Positions 34,788 through 47,853 of a stretch of 64,000 nt of DNA are shown here, in pieces. The stretch lies in NCBI GenBank assembly GCA_928212115.1, contig CAKMRJ010000001.1:368641599-368705598 (forward strand), given 5' to 3'. The notes below the pieces were generated by a model. That model searched no databases. It saw only the letters and a list, made by a program, of their open reading frames with translations, and was not told the origin of the DNA. Origin of the DNA: Lactuca virosa. Its lineage: Eukaryota; Streptophyta; Magnoliopsida; Asterales; Asteraceae. The stretch's first letter is position 1. Every line of letters starts with the position of its first letter. A program made the position numbers and the translations under genes.

Positions 34788-35806
34788 CCATTTGCATATA
34801 TATATGTTTTGTTTAAAAACTTGTCTTCTGCATCAAAAATATACAAATATAGTTGACGAAACTTTACCCCATTTGTATCCCGTTGAGCAAAGGGTAAAAT
34901 ATTATCAAATGCATATCTAAAGATTTCACATCATTTTTCATAGCTATCCCAGTCTTAGGGGATGATCATTTATACAAACATTTTTAGCACAAAAACACGT
35001 AAACTCGTTGATCAAATTAGTGAGTTTGTTCTTCACGGTACCTTATAAAGTACACACAAATGTCCTGTTAAATATAACCAGAGTCTCTTGTAGGGAGAGC
35101 GTGATAGTTGTGTATAGATCTATACTGGGACTGACAATCGCGCACCTTAGCTGCTTGCAACAGCTGGACCGCCAGGTCTGGGGGTGACAAATGTCATAAC
35201 GAAATCGACACCTGAAGAACGTTGCAAACAAGGCAGTCTGGGTCAATCAAGCATGGTTATAAGATAAAAATGAAAACTCACATAAAACAACAACGACACT
35301 TTTAGTTTACGCAAAGACAGTCTTCAAATAGTTTTATATACAAACAAAACTGCATAACATCATTTTAAGTAGGAAAATTACTTATACGCTTCGGTCTTAG
35401 TTCATTTAAGGCCACATCTCATTTTAGGGGAAATATAGGATTTTCCAGAAAATAAACATTACTACATTTCATAGAAAAGGTTTACAAATATACATACAAA
35501 TGCTTATGAACTCACCAACTTAAATGTTGATACTCTCTTTTCAAATAACCCGTATTCTCAGGAAATCAGTAAATCAGGTAACAACTGGCTTTGAGGATGG
35601 GACGCTTAGGCGTCTAAACAAATCTTTTGACAACATATTGTAATTGATATTTTGAAACATGTAATACGTACGAATGATGTAAAATTTTCAATTATATATA
35701 TGTTGGTTGTGTTTGCTTTGAACATTTATACTCAACTGTTATGATACACTACATGATAGTCACCCGCCCCTGGACGTTTCCGCCATCCTGGTTTGGGGGT
35801 GTGACA
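32781..35806 (+). repeat. 3' LTR of chromovirus E
   Basis: A 3026-bp LTR with intact TG...CA ends. Its G run is only 11 (34084-34094) and its TA tract is shorter (34746-34787) than in the 5' copy. The shared ACTCACCAAC...TTCTCAGG block is at 35509-35572. Confidence 0.9.
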
Positions 35807-36934
35807 TCATCTGTCTTCCAGATGAACCGAGACCACCCTAGTACCGACTGATCTACCATTTCCCGAAATACCGGTCCCCCACCGGTTACCAGACACAAGA
35901 ACAATCTCTCAGTCGCTCTCAGCGACTTCTGAAGATAATACGACTACCTGAACTACTATGCCAATCTAGCCACTCTATCTCTAGAAGATATGGGATCCTC
36001 GATACCTTATCTTGACCCTAACGTCTCTACCAGGTCCCACCTGCTGCTATAAGTACACGGGCCTCGCCCACGGGTCTCACCCAACTACACTTCGGAGCGA
36101 GATATCCCACAGGTCTCACCTATCCAGGGCTATACAGGCCCACTCCTCCTCTAATCTCAACTTGCTAGACTTACCTGATTCTTATCATACGAATTTGGAG
36201 ATACGAGCCCTGCCTACACTCCGCTAACTAAAGATACTAATGAATGCTATGGCTTACCCGCAGCCTCACAACGCTTCCCTTACTGACTCACTGCTGGGGA
36301 AAGCTGTGATTACCCCGCAGTCTTAAATCCTGCCTAGACTCGCGCCTTGCTGGAATTATCCAACCTGGTTCCTAACCCAGTCATCAATTAATCGTGGGGA
36401 TACAAACTCAATGTGGAGGAAGTTTCCCAAACTCCCAACTCACATGCTTCTCAATCCAAACAGCCACTTGAGCTGCTTCTTCCTTACCAAGAATGCGAAC
36501 TCATCCCAGTCTCGCACTTACTTCTGCCCTTGGCCACACGGGTGGCTCTCCCCTACTTCGATTCAGCTAGTTTCTCACAGCTCACAGCTTGGAAGAATTT
36601 CCCAATTCTCCCCATCATCCTCTGGCCACTCTGCTGACAATACATGCTACCGCTGCTAGTAATCTAACCAACCTATTTCCATACGATACCTCCCTTGAAA
36701 ACTAGCGAGACACACCCGAGTCTCACACATGCATGCTATAGTTACTTCATCCTGGGTAACCTACTCTAAAGGGAACGATCTCTAGCTATCATTCTAAAAT
36801 CCAGGGTATGCAGATGGGTTATAACTCTATCAAAAGTAGGCCACCAAATAAAGAAATACCATTACCAATACTGATGCAGAACCATAACAATAAAATCATA
36901 ACATAAGCTGACAAAGAAATGAAAGATACGCACC
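35807..36934 (-). other. Second internal copy of the gag-only element, non-coding middle
   Basis: It resumes exactly where 25642 left off (ATCTGTCTTCC) and matches about 4828-5955 of copy 1. No minus-strand coding region is recognisable. Confidence 0.75.
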
Positions 36935-37896
36935 TGACCGATCCGGCCACACTTGAAGCAGCCTGAATCACTCCCACTGCCGCTCCTAGATGCACCCTCG
37001 TACCTCCTGCCACACTTGCCACATCGGCCCCGATCCTGATGACCTCTTGACCTAGAATCTGATGCCTTGGGCCTCTTGCCCGAACCCATAGATACCTGAA
37101 CCTCTGCCAACTTCCTCTTCTTTTCTGTCTCTAGATCAATCTCTCTCTCCCTGGCTCGAGCGATCATATCTTCCAGCGTCTTGCAGCTGGACCGACTCAC
37201 AAACTGGATGATATCGCTCCTCAAAATCTCATGGTACCGAGCCTTCTTTATCTCCTCGTCCGCCACATACTGCGAAACCAGAAGGGCTCTCTCCCTGAAC
37301 TTGGCGGTGATCTCCGCCACAGTCTCAGTAGTCTGCCACAAGTCCTGGAACTCTCGTGCTTACTGCTGAACCTCAATCATTGGTGAAAACTCGACCTTGA
37401 ACCTGGCCGAGAAATCACTCCATGTCATCGCGTCCAACGTGGCATCATCCCCAATAGCATGACCAACCTCCTCCCACCAATCACACGCTCTGTCCTTCAG
37501 AAGACAGGAGGCGAGTCTGACCTTGTCCCCTTCGGGACACCGGCTCGAACGAAAGGCGTTGGCGACATCCGCCAACCATTTGCTGCTAGCAATGGGGTCC
37601 CTAGCCCCATGGTAATCTGGAGCTCCACAAGCTCTAAACTCTCGAAATGTCAATGTACGCGCTCCCATCATGGTCATCATCTCAGTGTGGAAGGCTCCCA
37701 GCCTCTCATCCAACGTCTCCAGTATGCCCTCCTTGATCGTACCAAAGATCACAAGGGTCTGGTCTAGAATAATGCGCGTAATCTCAGCTGATACAAACTC
37801 CCTCATCCGCTCCTCAAGCTACTCGGTTCCTGAACCCGAGTCTGATCCCTCTCCGACGCCTGATCCGCCCACTGGTTTCTCACGCAACGTCACCAT
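36935..37896 (-). pseudogene. Gag of the gag-only element, copy 2
   Basis: This is the homologue of 5968-7156, starting at the ATG at 37896. Two nonsense changes are visible: a TAG in the N-terminal region near 37820 and a TAA near 37360 (EVQQ-stop). The segment between the first zinc knuckle and the end of gag is deleted; copy 1 has about 240 bp more here, and TGAC occurs at both breakpoints. The readable parts keep DWWEEV, the FRERALL region and the CFKCGRIG start of the knuckle. Confidence 0.85.
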
Positions 37897-38876
37897 GCTG
37901 AAAACATGCCATAACAACCAACAGAATACACCTCACTACCGAGGGATCACACACACCCTACAAGTTCCCTGGTTTTATCTCGGCCCCTCTTGAATCGAGT
38001 ACAGATCCTCTACTTTCAGTAGTACGGGCCCATACTACGTTCCATATCTATCTGTACTTTCCTCAAGAGTTGCCTCGACTCCACCAAGTCCCTTTCACTA
38101 CCACTACTGCTCCCAGCACTAAACTCATCCTAGTCTTACCCTAGGGAAAACTCCAACCCAAACCCAGTCCTCAGCTACTGAAGGTATCTTCATAATGCCA
38201 ATTAGCCATTACTTGAATACCATCACATGTGACGAGGCTCAGATAATCCTTCGAGTAAAGGACTCATCCCTACAACGGTTGGACTCAAACAGGAGCTGCG
38301 CAATAGGGCCAAATCCAGCACTTTGAGATTATTCAACCCTGATCACATGTGACTTGGCATATTCACCTAATTGCTAACTCCCATCATTCGGAGTCCCACA
38401 AAGCACAAAGCAAGTAGCATTCGGACAAAAGGAAAATCTAACCATAACATAAGCAAGCAATCATATTCACATATCAAGAATCTACACTAGCATGCGATAT
38501 AAGCTCATATAATCAGGCATAACCTAATCAGGCAATCCTACCACTGTCTAACCAGTACAAACATACAGCTCCATAAACACATACAATAGGCATATAAGGC
38601 ATCCTTCCTAGATCCTTAACCCTAAACTAGCATGCTGATCACATAATCATATCATAACATAAACTTATATGGGTAATTTGGGAGAACTTACTTGAGCTCG
38701 GCAGATTGCATGCACCACACCCTTTTTCTCTTTTCAAAGTCTTTTTTTCCTTTTTCGAAATCCTTTCTCTTTTCAAAGTTCTTTTTATAAAACGATTTTC
38801 TTTTGAAAATTTTCTTACCGTGTCCTCAGTTTGAGTTCAGTCACACCCGAGAGCGTGCCCGAATCCCTCAAACCAA
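37897..38876 (-). other. Leader of the gag-only element, copy 2
   Basis: It is nearly identical to 7157-8136. No convincing reading frame is present. Confidence 0.65.
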
Positions 38877-38889
38877 GGCTCTGATACCA
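38877..38889 (-). other. Primer-binding site, gag-only element copy 2
   Basis: TGGTATCAGAGCC on the minus strand, three bases from the right LTR. Confidence 0.85.
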
Positions 38890-38892
38890 ACT

Positions 38893-41341
38893 TGTAACAT
38901 CCCAAAAATCATGACCAAAAATTTCTTTTAAAAACATTACTAAAGCCATAAGTATCAAATCGTTTCGACCATAACTAAAGGTTTATATACCAAATCAGCG
39001 TATCATATCAAAACATATTTCTATTTATATCAGAGTAAAACAAACCAGGCTAAAACTTCTTGGTGTGTGCCATGCGATCATCCCAAGCTCTTCCCTCCGC
39101 TACCGGAAGTACCTGAAACCAAAACTAAAAACCATACGCACGAACCTTAGTGAGTTTCCCCCAACCTACCACATACCACATACGCATCACCACATACACA
39201 TAACCACGTACGGGGCCCTCGCCCGCTGCATTGGGCCTTGCCCGACATCGGGCCCCTCTCGACATCAGGCCCCACTTGGCATCGAGCCCCACTCAGTATA
39301 CATATATGTCTCTCTTAGGCCTTTCCTATCTCTGGGTCTCGCCCGCTATACACATACATGCAATCAAATAACGTACTAGCGCATAAAGAAACATTCTCTA
39401 CTGAACTCTTGTACTAAGGCCTCGCCTATCTTGGGCCCCGCCCTGGTCTGCTACTGATGAGTTATGGAACCCCATCCACACTCCTGCGTTTAGTGAGATG
39501 TAGGCCCTCGCCCACACTCACTTCTCTCCTATCATGGGCCTTGCCCCTACTCTGCTAATATTGAGATATAGAACCCCATCCATACTCAGCTAGTGATGAG
39601 ATACGGGACCTCGCCCACACTCACCTCCCTACTAGGCACATACAAGTATCACAAAGACAACAAGTATAATCTAACATGCACTTATAAACCTTCCTCAGGC
39701 CTCGTCCAGCATCAGACCCTAGTCCGGAACATACTACCATATAAACGTACTTCGGGCTTACCCCGACATCGGAGCTCGGTCTGGATCCTATCGTACCGAC
39801 ACATATAAGAATCACAAAGACTTCGGCCTCGCCCGACATTGGATCTTCACCCGGAACATATACAATAAGTGCCTAGGGCTAACCCCCGGGTATCTCTACG
39901 ATACATAAACATAATGGGCCGACATTGGTACCTTAGACCCATGAAATAGTGAGGAGACTCACCTCGCACAACTGAAGACTGGCTGAAACCTCCAGCTGCT
40001 ATCCGACAATTCCCCAAACTGCTGCTCCCCTAGCTCCCCGAGCTACCAATACCAATATAACACTTAGTCCCAAAATGCCCTGCAGAAGTCAAACTAAGTC
40101 AACTCTGACAAGGTCAAAGTCAACGGTCCATGGTCAAAGTCAACACTTCCAGGTTGACTTGACTCGCCGAGTTGCTCCATCAACTCGCCGAGTTCAAAAG
40201 CTCAGAATCATGAAATCGCGAACCAACTCGTCGAGTCAGCCCCTGACTCGCCGAGTTCGCTGGCTAACCAGACTCGTGACAAACCGAGTCAACTCGCCGA
40301 GTCATTCCCCTGACTCGCCGAGTTCACCCATAACCGGAAAACATGACAACTCACTTAAACTCATCGAGTCCCTCCCTGGACTCGCCGAGTTCCTCGCTCT
40401 GTTGGACTATCATAAAGGATTAAGCCCCTATACTTCAGATCTGAACTCTAAACTTCATAAACACTCTGGAAATGACTTATTATGGGTAAAGTTTCCAGTT
40501 TAACCATCCTAAGTCCTTCTTAATGGGTTTAGACAAAACCCTAGCTCATTAAGACATAACTCTATGGTCCAAAAACCCTTATTACACCAAACCAAGATAG
40601 GGAAATCAAGATCTAGACTCTAGACATCCAATAACCACGTAAAGTCTTGGACTTTACTTCCTTGCATGGCCTTTAGGGCACCAAAAGGCCATAATAATCT
40701 CTTTAAGCTTGAATGGGACTTCATAATGGCATAAAGCCTGCACCTTTATGCCTTAACCACCCCAAATACTTCCAGATCTGAAAGGATCATGCTTGGGGGA
40801 CGTCCAAAACCCAAAGACAACCATTCTTGGACCAAAAACCTTCCAAAAAGGGGCTATAAGGAGATCTAATAAACCAAAAGCCAAGATGAAGACATGATTA
40901 CCAAGAAATGCAGCAAATGGAGTCTATCTTCTGGATCTACTTCCTCCTTCTTGAAACTCCAACTTCCTTCTTCTTCTTCTTCTTCTTCCTCTTCAAGAGC
41001 ACACAAATCACACCAAGGTGGCTCAAACACTCACAAGATGCACTAGGGTTTCGTGGGTGAGGGTTTGGGGTCTTGGGGCTGAAGATGAGGCTGAGGGAAT
41101 GAGAATATGATGCTTAAATAGGGCACCAAGTCCCGAAATTAGGGTTTCCCAACCCAGACCAGACTCGTCGAGTCAGTCCCCCGACTCGCCGAGTCAGTCC
41201 CCCGACTCGCCGAGTCGGCCACTTAATCTGCGACACAAAACTTGCTCCGATTCGTCGAGTTCTTCCTTGGACTCGACAAGTTGACTCATTGACTTAGGGT
41301 TTTCCTTCCCCAACTTGGCCTCCTGGAATCCGGGTGTTACA
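38893..41341 (-). repeat. Right LTR of the gag-only locus, complete
   Basis: A 2449-bp uninterrupted LTR (TGTAACATCC...GGGTGTTACA) that serves as the reference for the two damaged copies. It has the mini-hairpin region (about 39210-39300 and 39420-39850), ACTCGYCGAGT arrays (40156-40392 and 41161-41282) and the shared block at about 39108-39160. Confidence 0.9.
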
Positions 41342-41346
41342 TATCG
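41342..41346. repeat. Target-site duplication TATCG, right copy
   Basis: It immediately follows the terminal TGTTACA of the right LTR and matches 17-21. Confidence 0.85.
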
Positions 41347-43190
41347 ATTTCCCAAATTTGGTTGGATATGGTCAAATCTGATGTGTTTGGTACAATTTCA
41401 GGCATAGATCTTGTATGTATGAAGCATCTCATGGTAGCCATCGGTGATTCCACCACCGTATCAGATATCTTACGCCATAACTGCCTCCTCGCCTCAAACT
41501 GCCAGAAAACTCTTCAACTTCCATCAAAATTTTAGAACTGAAGTCAAAGGCATAATGATTTCTCAAATCTGGTTAGATCTGTTCAGATCTCGAATATTCG
41601 GAGACTTTAAGAAACATGACAATCTCAGATCTATAAATCACAACAGATCTGAAAACAATATGCATACAAGGTGTTTGATGAAATGCTTCAATGAGATTTG
41701 TAAGTTTTTAAGTTATGTATAAGTGTTTAAAATTTTGTATTAAGCTGTAAATTAGTGTTTGAAGTGTGTATTATACTATGAATTCATATTTTTTGACGCA
41801 TTAAGTTGTGAAATTTAGTGTTTGAAATATTTAATTAGCTTTGAATTAGTATTTGAAATATTTTATTAAATTATGAATTTTGTATATTAAGTTGTGAATT
41901 TTATTAATAGCGTAATATAATAAATTCACATTTTAATACATATAAATACCTCAAGATATGAACATATAGATATAAGTTTTAATTTGAGAATATGGCTGTG
42001 AATATATAATTTTTATGTAACTGTCACTTTTGTGTATTAAAGTGTGAATTGATTGTATTAAACTGTGAATGTTTTATCTGAAGTTATAAATATAAGTTTT
42101 AATTTTAGAATGTATAACATTTCTATGTATTAATTTATGAATTTGTTATATTAAGTTGTGAATTCTATGTATTAAACTGTGATTTACTATATTAAGTTGT
42201 GAATTCATTGTATTAAGTATAATTTTGTGTTAAAATATTAATGATTTATGTATGAATTCTTGTATTAATTTTTTTGTGAATATATTTATTTTTTGTGTTG
42301 TATAAGTATGTAAGAATGTATTAGTTTTTAGATGATTGTTTTGCATTAAGTTCAAAGTGAGTGAATTAAGCTTAATATAATAAATTCACATTTTAATACA
42401 CATAAATGCCTCTAGATATGAATGTATAAATATAAGTTTTAAGTTGATAATATGGCTGTGAATATATAATTTTTGTGTATTAAACTGTGAATTGACTGTA
42501 TTAAATGTAAATGTTTTATCTGAAGTTATCAATATAAGTTTTAAGTAAAGAATATATAACATTTTTATGTATTAAATTATGAATTTGTTATATTAATTTG
42601 TGAATTTTGTATATTAAACTGTAATTTACTGTATTAAGTTGTGAATTGACTATATTAAGTTGTGAATATTTTATATAATTTTGTGTTAAAATATGAATGA
42701 TTTATGTATGATTTTTTATATTAATTGTCATGTAAATATATTTATTTTTGTGTTGTATAAGTATGTAATAATGTATTAGTTTTATATAATATTTTTGCAT
42801 TAAATTCAAAGAGAGTGAATTAATATGTTTATTAAACTGTAAATGAAGTGTTTAAGCTGTAAAATGCATGACTTTATATACATATATGATTTTGAATGAA
42901 TGGTGGTTGTGATGGTGACACAGATGGTTGATGGCAACATGTAATGGTGGTGATATAGTTTTGGTTTAACTTCTCTGAATATGTAGATTAGTATAAAATA
43001 GATTGTATTAAGTTGTGAAGTTTATATATTAAACTGTAAATGGACTGTATTAAGTTGTATTTTATATAAAATTGTGTGTTAAAATATTAAGGAATGCATA
43101 AATTAAAATATTAGACTATGAAATTACGATTTTTCCCTTTTCTTACCAAAAAAACAAATATCAATATTTTTAACATATTTAATAAGTATT
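41347..43190. other. AT-rich non-coding DNA with a diverged tandem duplication
   Basis: No gene is recognised. A roughly 440-bp unit starting near 41921 repeats from about 42377 (shared landmarks: TAAATTCACATTTTAATACA and AATATGGCTGTGAATATATAA). Short motifs such as ATTAAGTTGTGAATT recur many times. Around 41344-41380 and 41560-41600 a short CAAATTTGGTTGGAT-like sequence is repeated. A 92-codon frame at 41444-41722 has no recognised domain. Confidence 0.6.
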
Positions 43191-44344
43191 CACGATACAT
43201 AATTACTACCTGCCAATCTAGTGAATGCTACGGCCACCCTGCAGTTTTACAATACTTCATACTGTCATGGACCCAACCCCTGGTCTTACCGTCCATTTAC
43301 CATACCAACTATAATCATCATGAGTCGAACCCACATCCGACTATTACCCAATCAGGTGGTTTGGGTTATGCTTTGAACCCCAAAGCCTTTATCTGACAAG
43401 AACAGGAAGAGAGGCTCTAACACCACCCTCAACCTGAACCTAATCACATACCCGCCAAGAGCCACCACTAATGCACAAGGTAACCTGTAATCTCATTCCT
43501 TGTGCAATCCTTTAGTCCAAGTGGTTCTCCCCCACTTAGATTCTATTACACTCTTTCAACCACAAAATTGATAGATTTCCAATCAATCTCGCAACCTGAC
43601 TACTCAAAGTTGTTGACAACCTGAGGTCACAAGTACTAGCATTCCATTACTAGCCAATCCTACCGAACACACACCTGCCAAAATTGAATGAATACTCCCT
43701 GAAATCTCAACGAGCCAATATTCCTGAGCACTTTCCACTGAATCCACAATAAATCATCGGTGACTTCATCGAATGACGAAGAACAAAATCTCAACTATCA
43801 AAACGGGTACCTAACCAATTCAACGACCTACTTGCACTAGAGTAATTCCCATGCAAACCTGCTACTGACCACACTTCGAAGGTATGAACTTGACAATTAC
43901 TGATCTTATACCCACAATCAAACCAATTCCTCATTGCCTCATATCCCCGAAAGACACCTACAAATCCTGCATTCAAACCCAATATGCCTACCTTACGTAT
44001 TCCTTAAGTTCCTTGCTAATACGACCAAAGATCGATATGGATGCTGGTTTTCTCGCTTTTAAAGCTTGCTCTGATGGTGGTCAATGCTTCCCACATCGAA
44101 ATCCAAAAACGGCCTACCCAAATATCCTCTAAGAGCAACTCTCGGTATGGAATATGGCATATGAAGATTCTCAAAATAAAATGTTTGCGACGTCAACTGG
44201 TGGAACTCGGATCTCCTCGGCCTGTGACTGCAATGCTAGGCTCCTCACCATGGGAAAATCCAATCTGCCATCGCGACCATCAGTAATCCTCAGAGTGGCT
44301 GGAGCAGGTACCCTCACTGCCCCCCTCATCAACTCCGGTTAGTC

Positions 44345-45398
44345 GGCCTTCTTGTGGCCCACTTGGTTGTAGTGGAAACATAACGGACTCGTCCCCTAGG
44401 GACAATTTCTACTGACATGACCATGCCTGTCACACTTGTAGCAACCCAAACCCCAAGATCAACAAACTCGATCGTGTTGCTTCCTGCACGTGCACCACTG
44501 ACCTCGGCCCTGTTGGCCTATCACTCGTTGATCAGTAGTCTTGGGTCTCTTTGCAGGACCCCCAATTGTTTTCACCTGTTCTGGCTTCCTCTTCCTGAGG
44601 TGCTCCAAATCAATATCCCGCTCCTGGGGTCTAGTATTCATATCATTCAGGGTCTTACACCCTGACAAGCTCATAAACTCCCTGATGTCATCCCTCATCA
44701 TATGGTGATACCTCACCTTCTTCATCTCCAAGTCCGATGCATATTGCGGAGCCAACAAAGCCCTCTCCCGAAACCTGGGAGTGATATTTGCCACGGTCTC
44801 AATAGTCTAGCGAAGGCCCTGAAACTCCCTCTCCAACTGTTGTACTTCAATTGTCGGTGCAAACTCCTCTTATAATCTCATTACAAACTCTTCCCAAGAC
44901 ATGGCCACCACGATCGTAGATCCTAATGCCCTACTGACCTCCTCCCACCAATCACGGGCTCGGTCCCTCAAAAGACAAGATGCAAAACCCACATTCGCCC
45001 CTTCAAGGCAGAATCTCGTCCGCTGAGCATTCTCCATGTCAATGATCCATCTGCAGCTAGCAATGGGGTCCATAGCCCCCAAATAACTCTGGAGCTCCAT
45101 AAACCATAAACTCCCTAAATTAGGAAGTTCATGCTCCCTACTGTCCTGCCGCGATCTCGACCCGAAAATCCCTGAGTCGCTCATCCAAAAACTCCATAAT
45201 CCCATAATGGTGCGCATCCAGATGCTCCTGCATAATCTCCATGATCCCCTCCTTGATCGTACCAAAGATCATAGGAGCCTGCTCCAAAATACCGCGGGTG
45301 ATGTCCAACGAGATAAACTCCTACAAATGCTCATCAATCGACTCAGTTACAACACCTAAGTATGAAATAGATCCTTCACCCTGAGTTCTCACCACCAT
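44345..45398 (-). pseudogene. Gag remnant of gag-only element F
   Basis: The likely start is the ATG at 45398 (MVVRTQGEGSI). Recognisable pieces are ARDWWEEVSRALG, ITPRFRERALLAPQYA, SGCKTLNDM, a CYKCDRHGHVSRNC zinc knuckle near 44401-44446, and a second knuckle that has lost a cysteine. Stops and frame changes occur throughout. It is clearly homologous to the gag at 5968-7156 but much diverged. Confidence 0.8.
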
Positions 45399-45446
45399 AC
45401 ACAAATTCAACAATACAATAATCAGAACATACTCTAAGAATCCTCA

Positions 45447-47839
45447 TGTAACGCTCGTAGATCCAGACTAGTCAATATAGAGATAATAGGGGTCAAAAAC
45501 GACTTTTCAACAAAAGATTATTTAGAATAAATAATCTTAACCAAGTTGTAGAATATGTCTCAAGGGTTCCGTACATATAAAGAGCGCCGAAATCCGAGTT
45601 ATAACGAAGAAGTTATGGCCCGTCGAAGTTTTTCGGCAAAACCGGCACGGCACCGGGAGACGTAAATAGTGAATTTACGATAGATGACTTTTTAGCCTTA
45701 GTGATATAAACAAAAGTTGTAGTATACGTTAAACCGAGAACATACAAAAAAAAGAACACCCAAATCTGACTTCGTAGGAGGAAGTTATGATTTTTCTAAG
45801 ATTTGGCATAGCAGTGCACGACCCGAAACTTGAATTTTAGTTCGAGCGGTTTTTGGCTTATGCAACCTTAATGAGAGTTGAATATCTCATTAATAGGAAC
45901 TCAACGGTAAAAAGACAGACGAAAACGGAGTCTGTATGAAGGAGTTACGAATTCTTCGTGGTCATTTAATAGTCTAATCTCCTCCTACTGTTAAATTTAA
46001 GATCGGTTCAGAATTAGCCGACGGAGTCTAAATGAAAGTTGTAGATCTTGTTCTTACCTATGCTTGGAAAAAAGAACGTCGAAAACGGAGCTCGTATGTG
46101 AAAGTTACGGGGTTTAGAAGTCGGCAGGGTGCTGCTGCAAAAGGGGTGACGTGGCTGAATATGGGCCAAGGCTTTCTCCCCAAGAAAAGCCATCAGGTGA
46201 TGACACGTGGCACCAACTTGGTGAGTCAGTGAACCGAATTGGCGAGTCCATCAGGAATTCAGCCTATAAATAGAGGTTCCGGGTTCCATTCATTCTCATA
46301 CCTTTCCAAACCATTCTTTCTCTCTCTAGACTCTCTCTCTAGCCCCCTAACCCCCCCCCCCCTAAAGCCTAGGTAAACCCCCTAGCACCCGAAGGAAGCC
46401 CCGAGGCTCCCGAAGTCCCGAGAAAAGATCCTTTTGGCTCGGGAACGCTGCTCCAGCGAAGCCCGATTTTCGAGAAAACCCGCTGTAAGTGAGCTACGCC
46501 TACGCTATTTTTAATATAGCTTCTAATTAATTATAGTAACATTATTAGGACCTTAAAATAATTATTTGTGATATTAGTTATATAAGAGTGTTTCTTAACG
46601 CTTATATAATAATAATAATAGCTAGACTATTAATTAATCGCGGTTAACGTTAGACTAAACCCTAGTGGTATTAATACTAGGTTTTGTCCGAGGGAAATTG
46701 TTTTAACAATAACGAAGTGTTGTCCGAGTGCCGAGTCACCACCTTATCAAGTGAGTGCATAGTTACTTTCATCTTACACATAGATATGAAGTATTTGATA
46801 TAAATTATGTGCTATGTGTGCATATTATCTGAGTAGTTGTTGTCTATGCTGGATGAACGATTTTATACACGTTTTAAATGATTTAAACTGTATATGTATT
46901 TTATATCTACAGATATGTTGGGTAAAACATGGGTAGATGAAATATGAGTCGGATGATGAGGTGAGAGGTGAAATAGACCATGAGGTGAGGGTGAGAGGTG
47001 GACGATGTGAGAAGCATTGTACCCAAATGCTGGCCCGTCATCTAGCAGAGTATAGATGACAACCACAGACTATTCTAGACAGTCCAGTGGAACACTAGCA
47101 GGCTCGCAACCTGTAGGTGTTGTGAACGATGTGTTCACCGGTGTACTCTAAAAACCCATTGACATGTATTGCGAGTGAATTCTCGGAAACGATACTGTCG
47201 ATAAACGAGATAACCCTGGCAGCTGCGCCTAAAGGACAATACCGGCAGATGCGCCTCGTAGAGAATGTCACAATTTTGGCAGCTGCGCCTAAGTGATAGA
47301 ACTAGCAGCTGTGCTTGACAGATGTGTCATTGACAATGATGGACTTCGTACCTATTCCTTAGGATAATCCTTAGGAATAAATGAACGAGAAATAGCTGAT
47401 TCTTAGGGTAGATCCTTAAGAATAAAGAAGATAATGGGGATGGGTAATTGGGTTAACTGTTTGAGGATTAAACATAATAATTATATTATTGTGGGTTGAA
47501 AACCCTATGTACTCACCAGGTTTCCCAACCTGACCCACTCAGTTTATTTGTATCACAGGTGTCGATATGAAGTTATATTACACTGAGAGATTAAGGAGAT
47601 ATAAATCACTGGTGTAAATGAATGTAAGTTCTGTTTATGCTTATGTTTCTGTATTGACGATGACATCCCAAATGTTTTAAAATGAATAAAATACGTTTCT
47701 TCGGAAATGATTTGATAACGTATTTATCGTGTTTTTCTAGGAACAAATTCCGCAACATTTTTATTAAAAGAGGTACTCTGATTTTCATAAAGCATAAACA
47801 AAATCGGTCTTTTCTGGCCGTGAAAATGGGGATGTCACA
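45447..47839 (+). repeat. 5' LTR of element G
   Basis: A 2393-bp LTR, TGTAACGCTC...GATGTCACA. It includes a GGCAGCTGCGCC palindrome series (47216-47325), a C-run near 46350 and the shared ACTCACCAGG...ATCACAGG block (47511-47560). It has about 50 bp near 47037-47090 that the 3' LTR lacks. Confidence 0.9.
47216..47325. repeat. GGCAGCTGCGCC short palindrome series
   Basis: Four related units (GGCAGCTGCGCC, GGCAGATGCGCC, GGCAGCTGCGCC, AGCAGCTGTGCT) occur in 110 bp. They are followed by TTCCTTAGGATAATCCTTAGGAA-type inverted repeats. The same series is at about 51218-51325 in the 3' LTR. Confidence 0.75.
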
Positions 47840-47841
47840 GT

Positions 47842-47853
47842 TGGTATCAGAGC
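47842..47853 (+). other. Primer-binding site of element G
   Basis: TGGTATCAGAGC two bases after the 5' LTR end. Confidence 0.9.

Larger units (their letters stand above)
25643..35806 (+). mobile_element. Chromovirus E, internally deleted, TSD TCATC
   Basis: Two LTRs of about 3.0 kb (25643-28649 and 32781-35806) flank a 4.1-kb interior. TCATC duplicates at 25638-25642 and 35807-35811. The 5' LTR begins TATAACAA instead of TGTAACAA and ends TGTGAAA, so both termini are mutated. The interior keeps a zinc-knuckle Gag remnant, a degraded protease-to-RT linker, and the integrase tail and chromodomain. The Gag capsid domain and RT-RNase H are gone. It is related to chromovirus C in LTR end, leader and protein remnants. 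Confidence 0.85.
22..41341 (-). mobile_element. Composite three-LTR gag-only Ty3/gypsy-type locus (TR-GAG-like)
   Basis: The frame is LTR (22-4138), internal (4139-8152), LTR fragment (8153-8611), a block of younger elements, internal again (25074-25642 and 35807-38892), and LTR (38893-41341). Sense is the minus strand: a polypurine tract abuts the left LTR and a reverse-complement primer-binding site abuts the middle and right LTRs. Each internal region is about 4 kb, encodes only Gag and contains no recognisable protease, reverse transcriptase or integrase. That matches the terminal-repeat-with-GAG class of non-autonomous elements. The outer LTRs share the TSD TATCG. Three LTRs with one TSD pair is the expected product of unequal homologous recombination between copies of one insertion. 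Younger elements inside are described separately. Confidence 0.8.

Noticed and set aside
41444..41722. 92-codon plus-strand frame
   Set aside because: No domain, no splice context and AT-rich surroundings; it cannot be supported as a gene.
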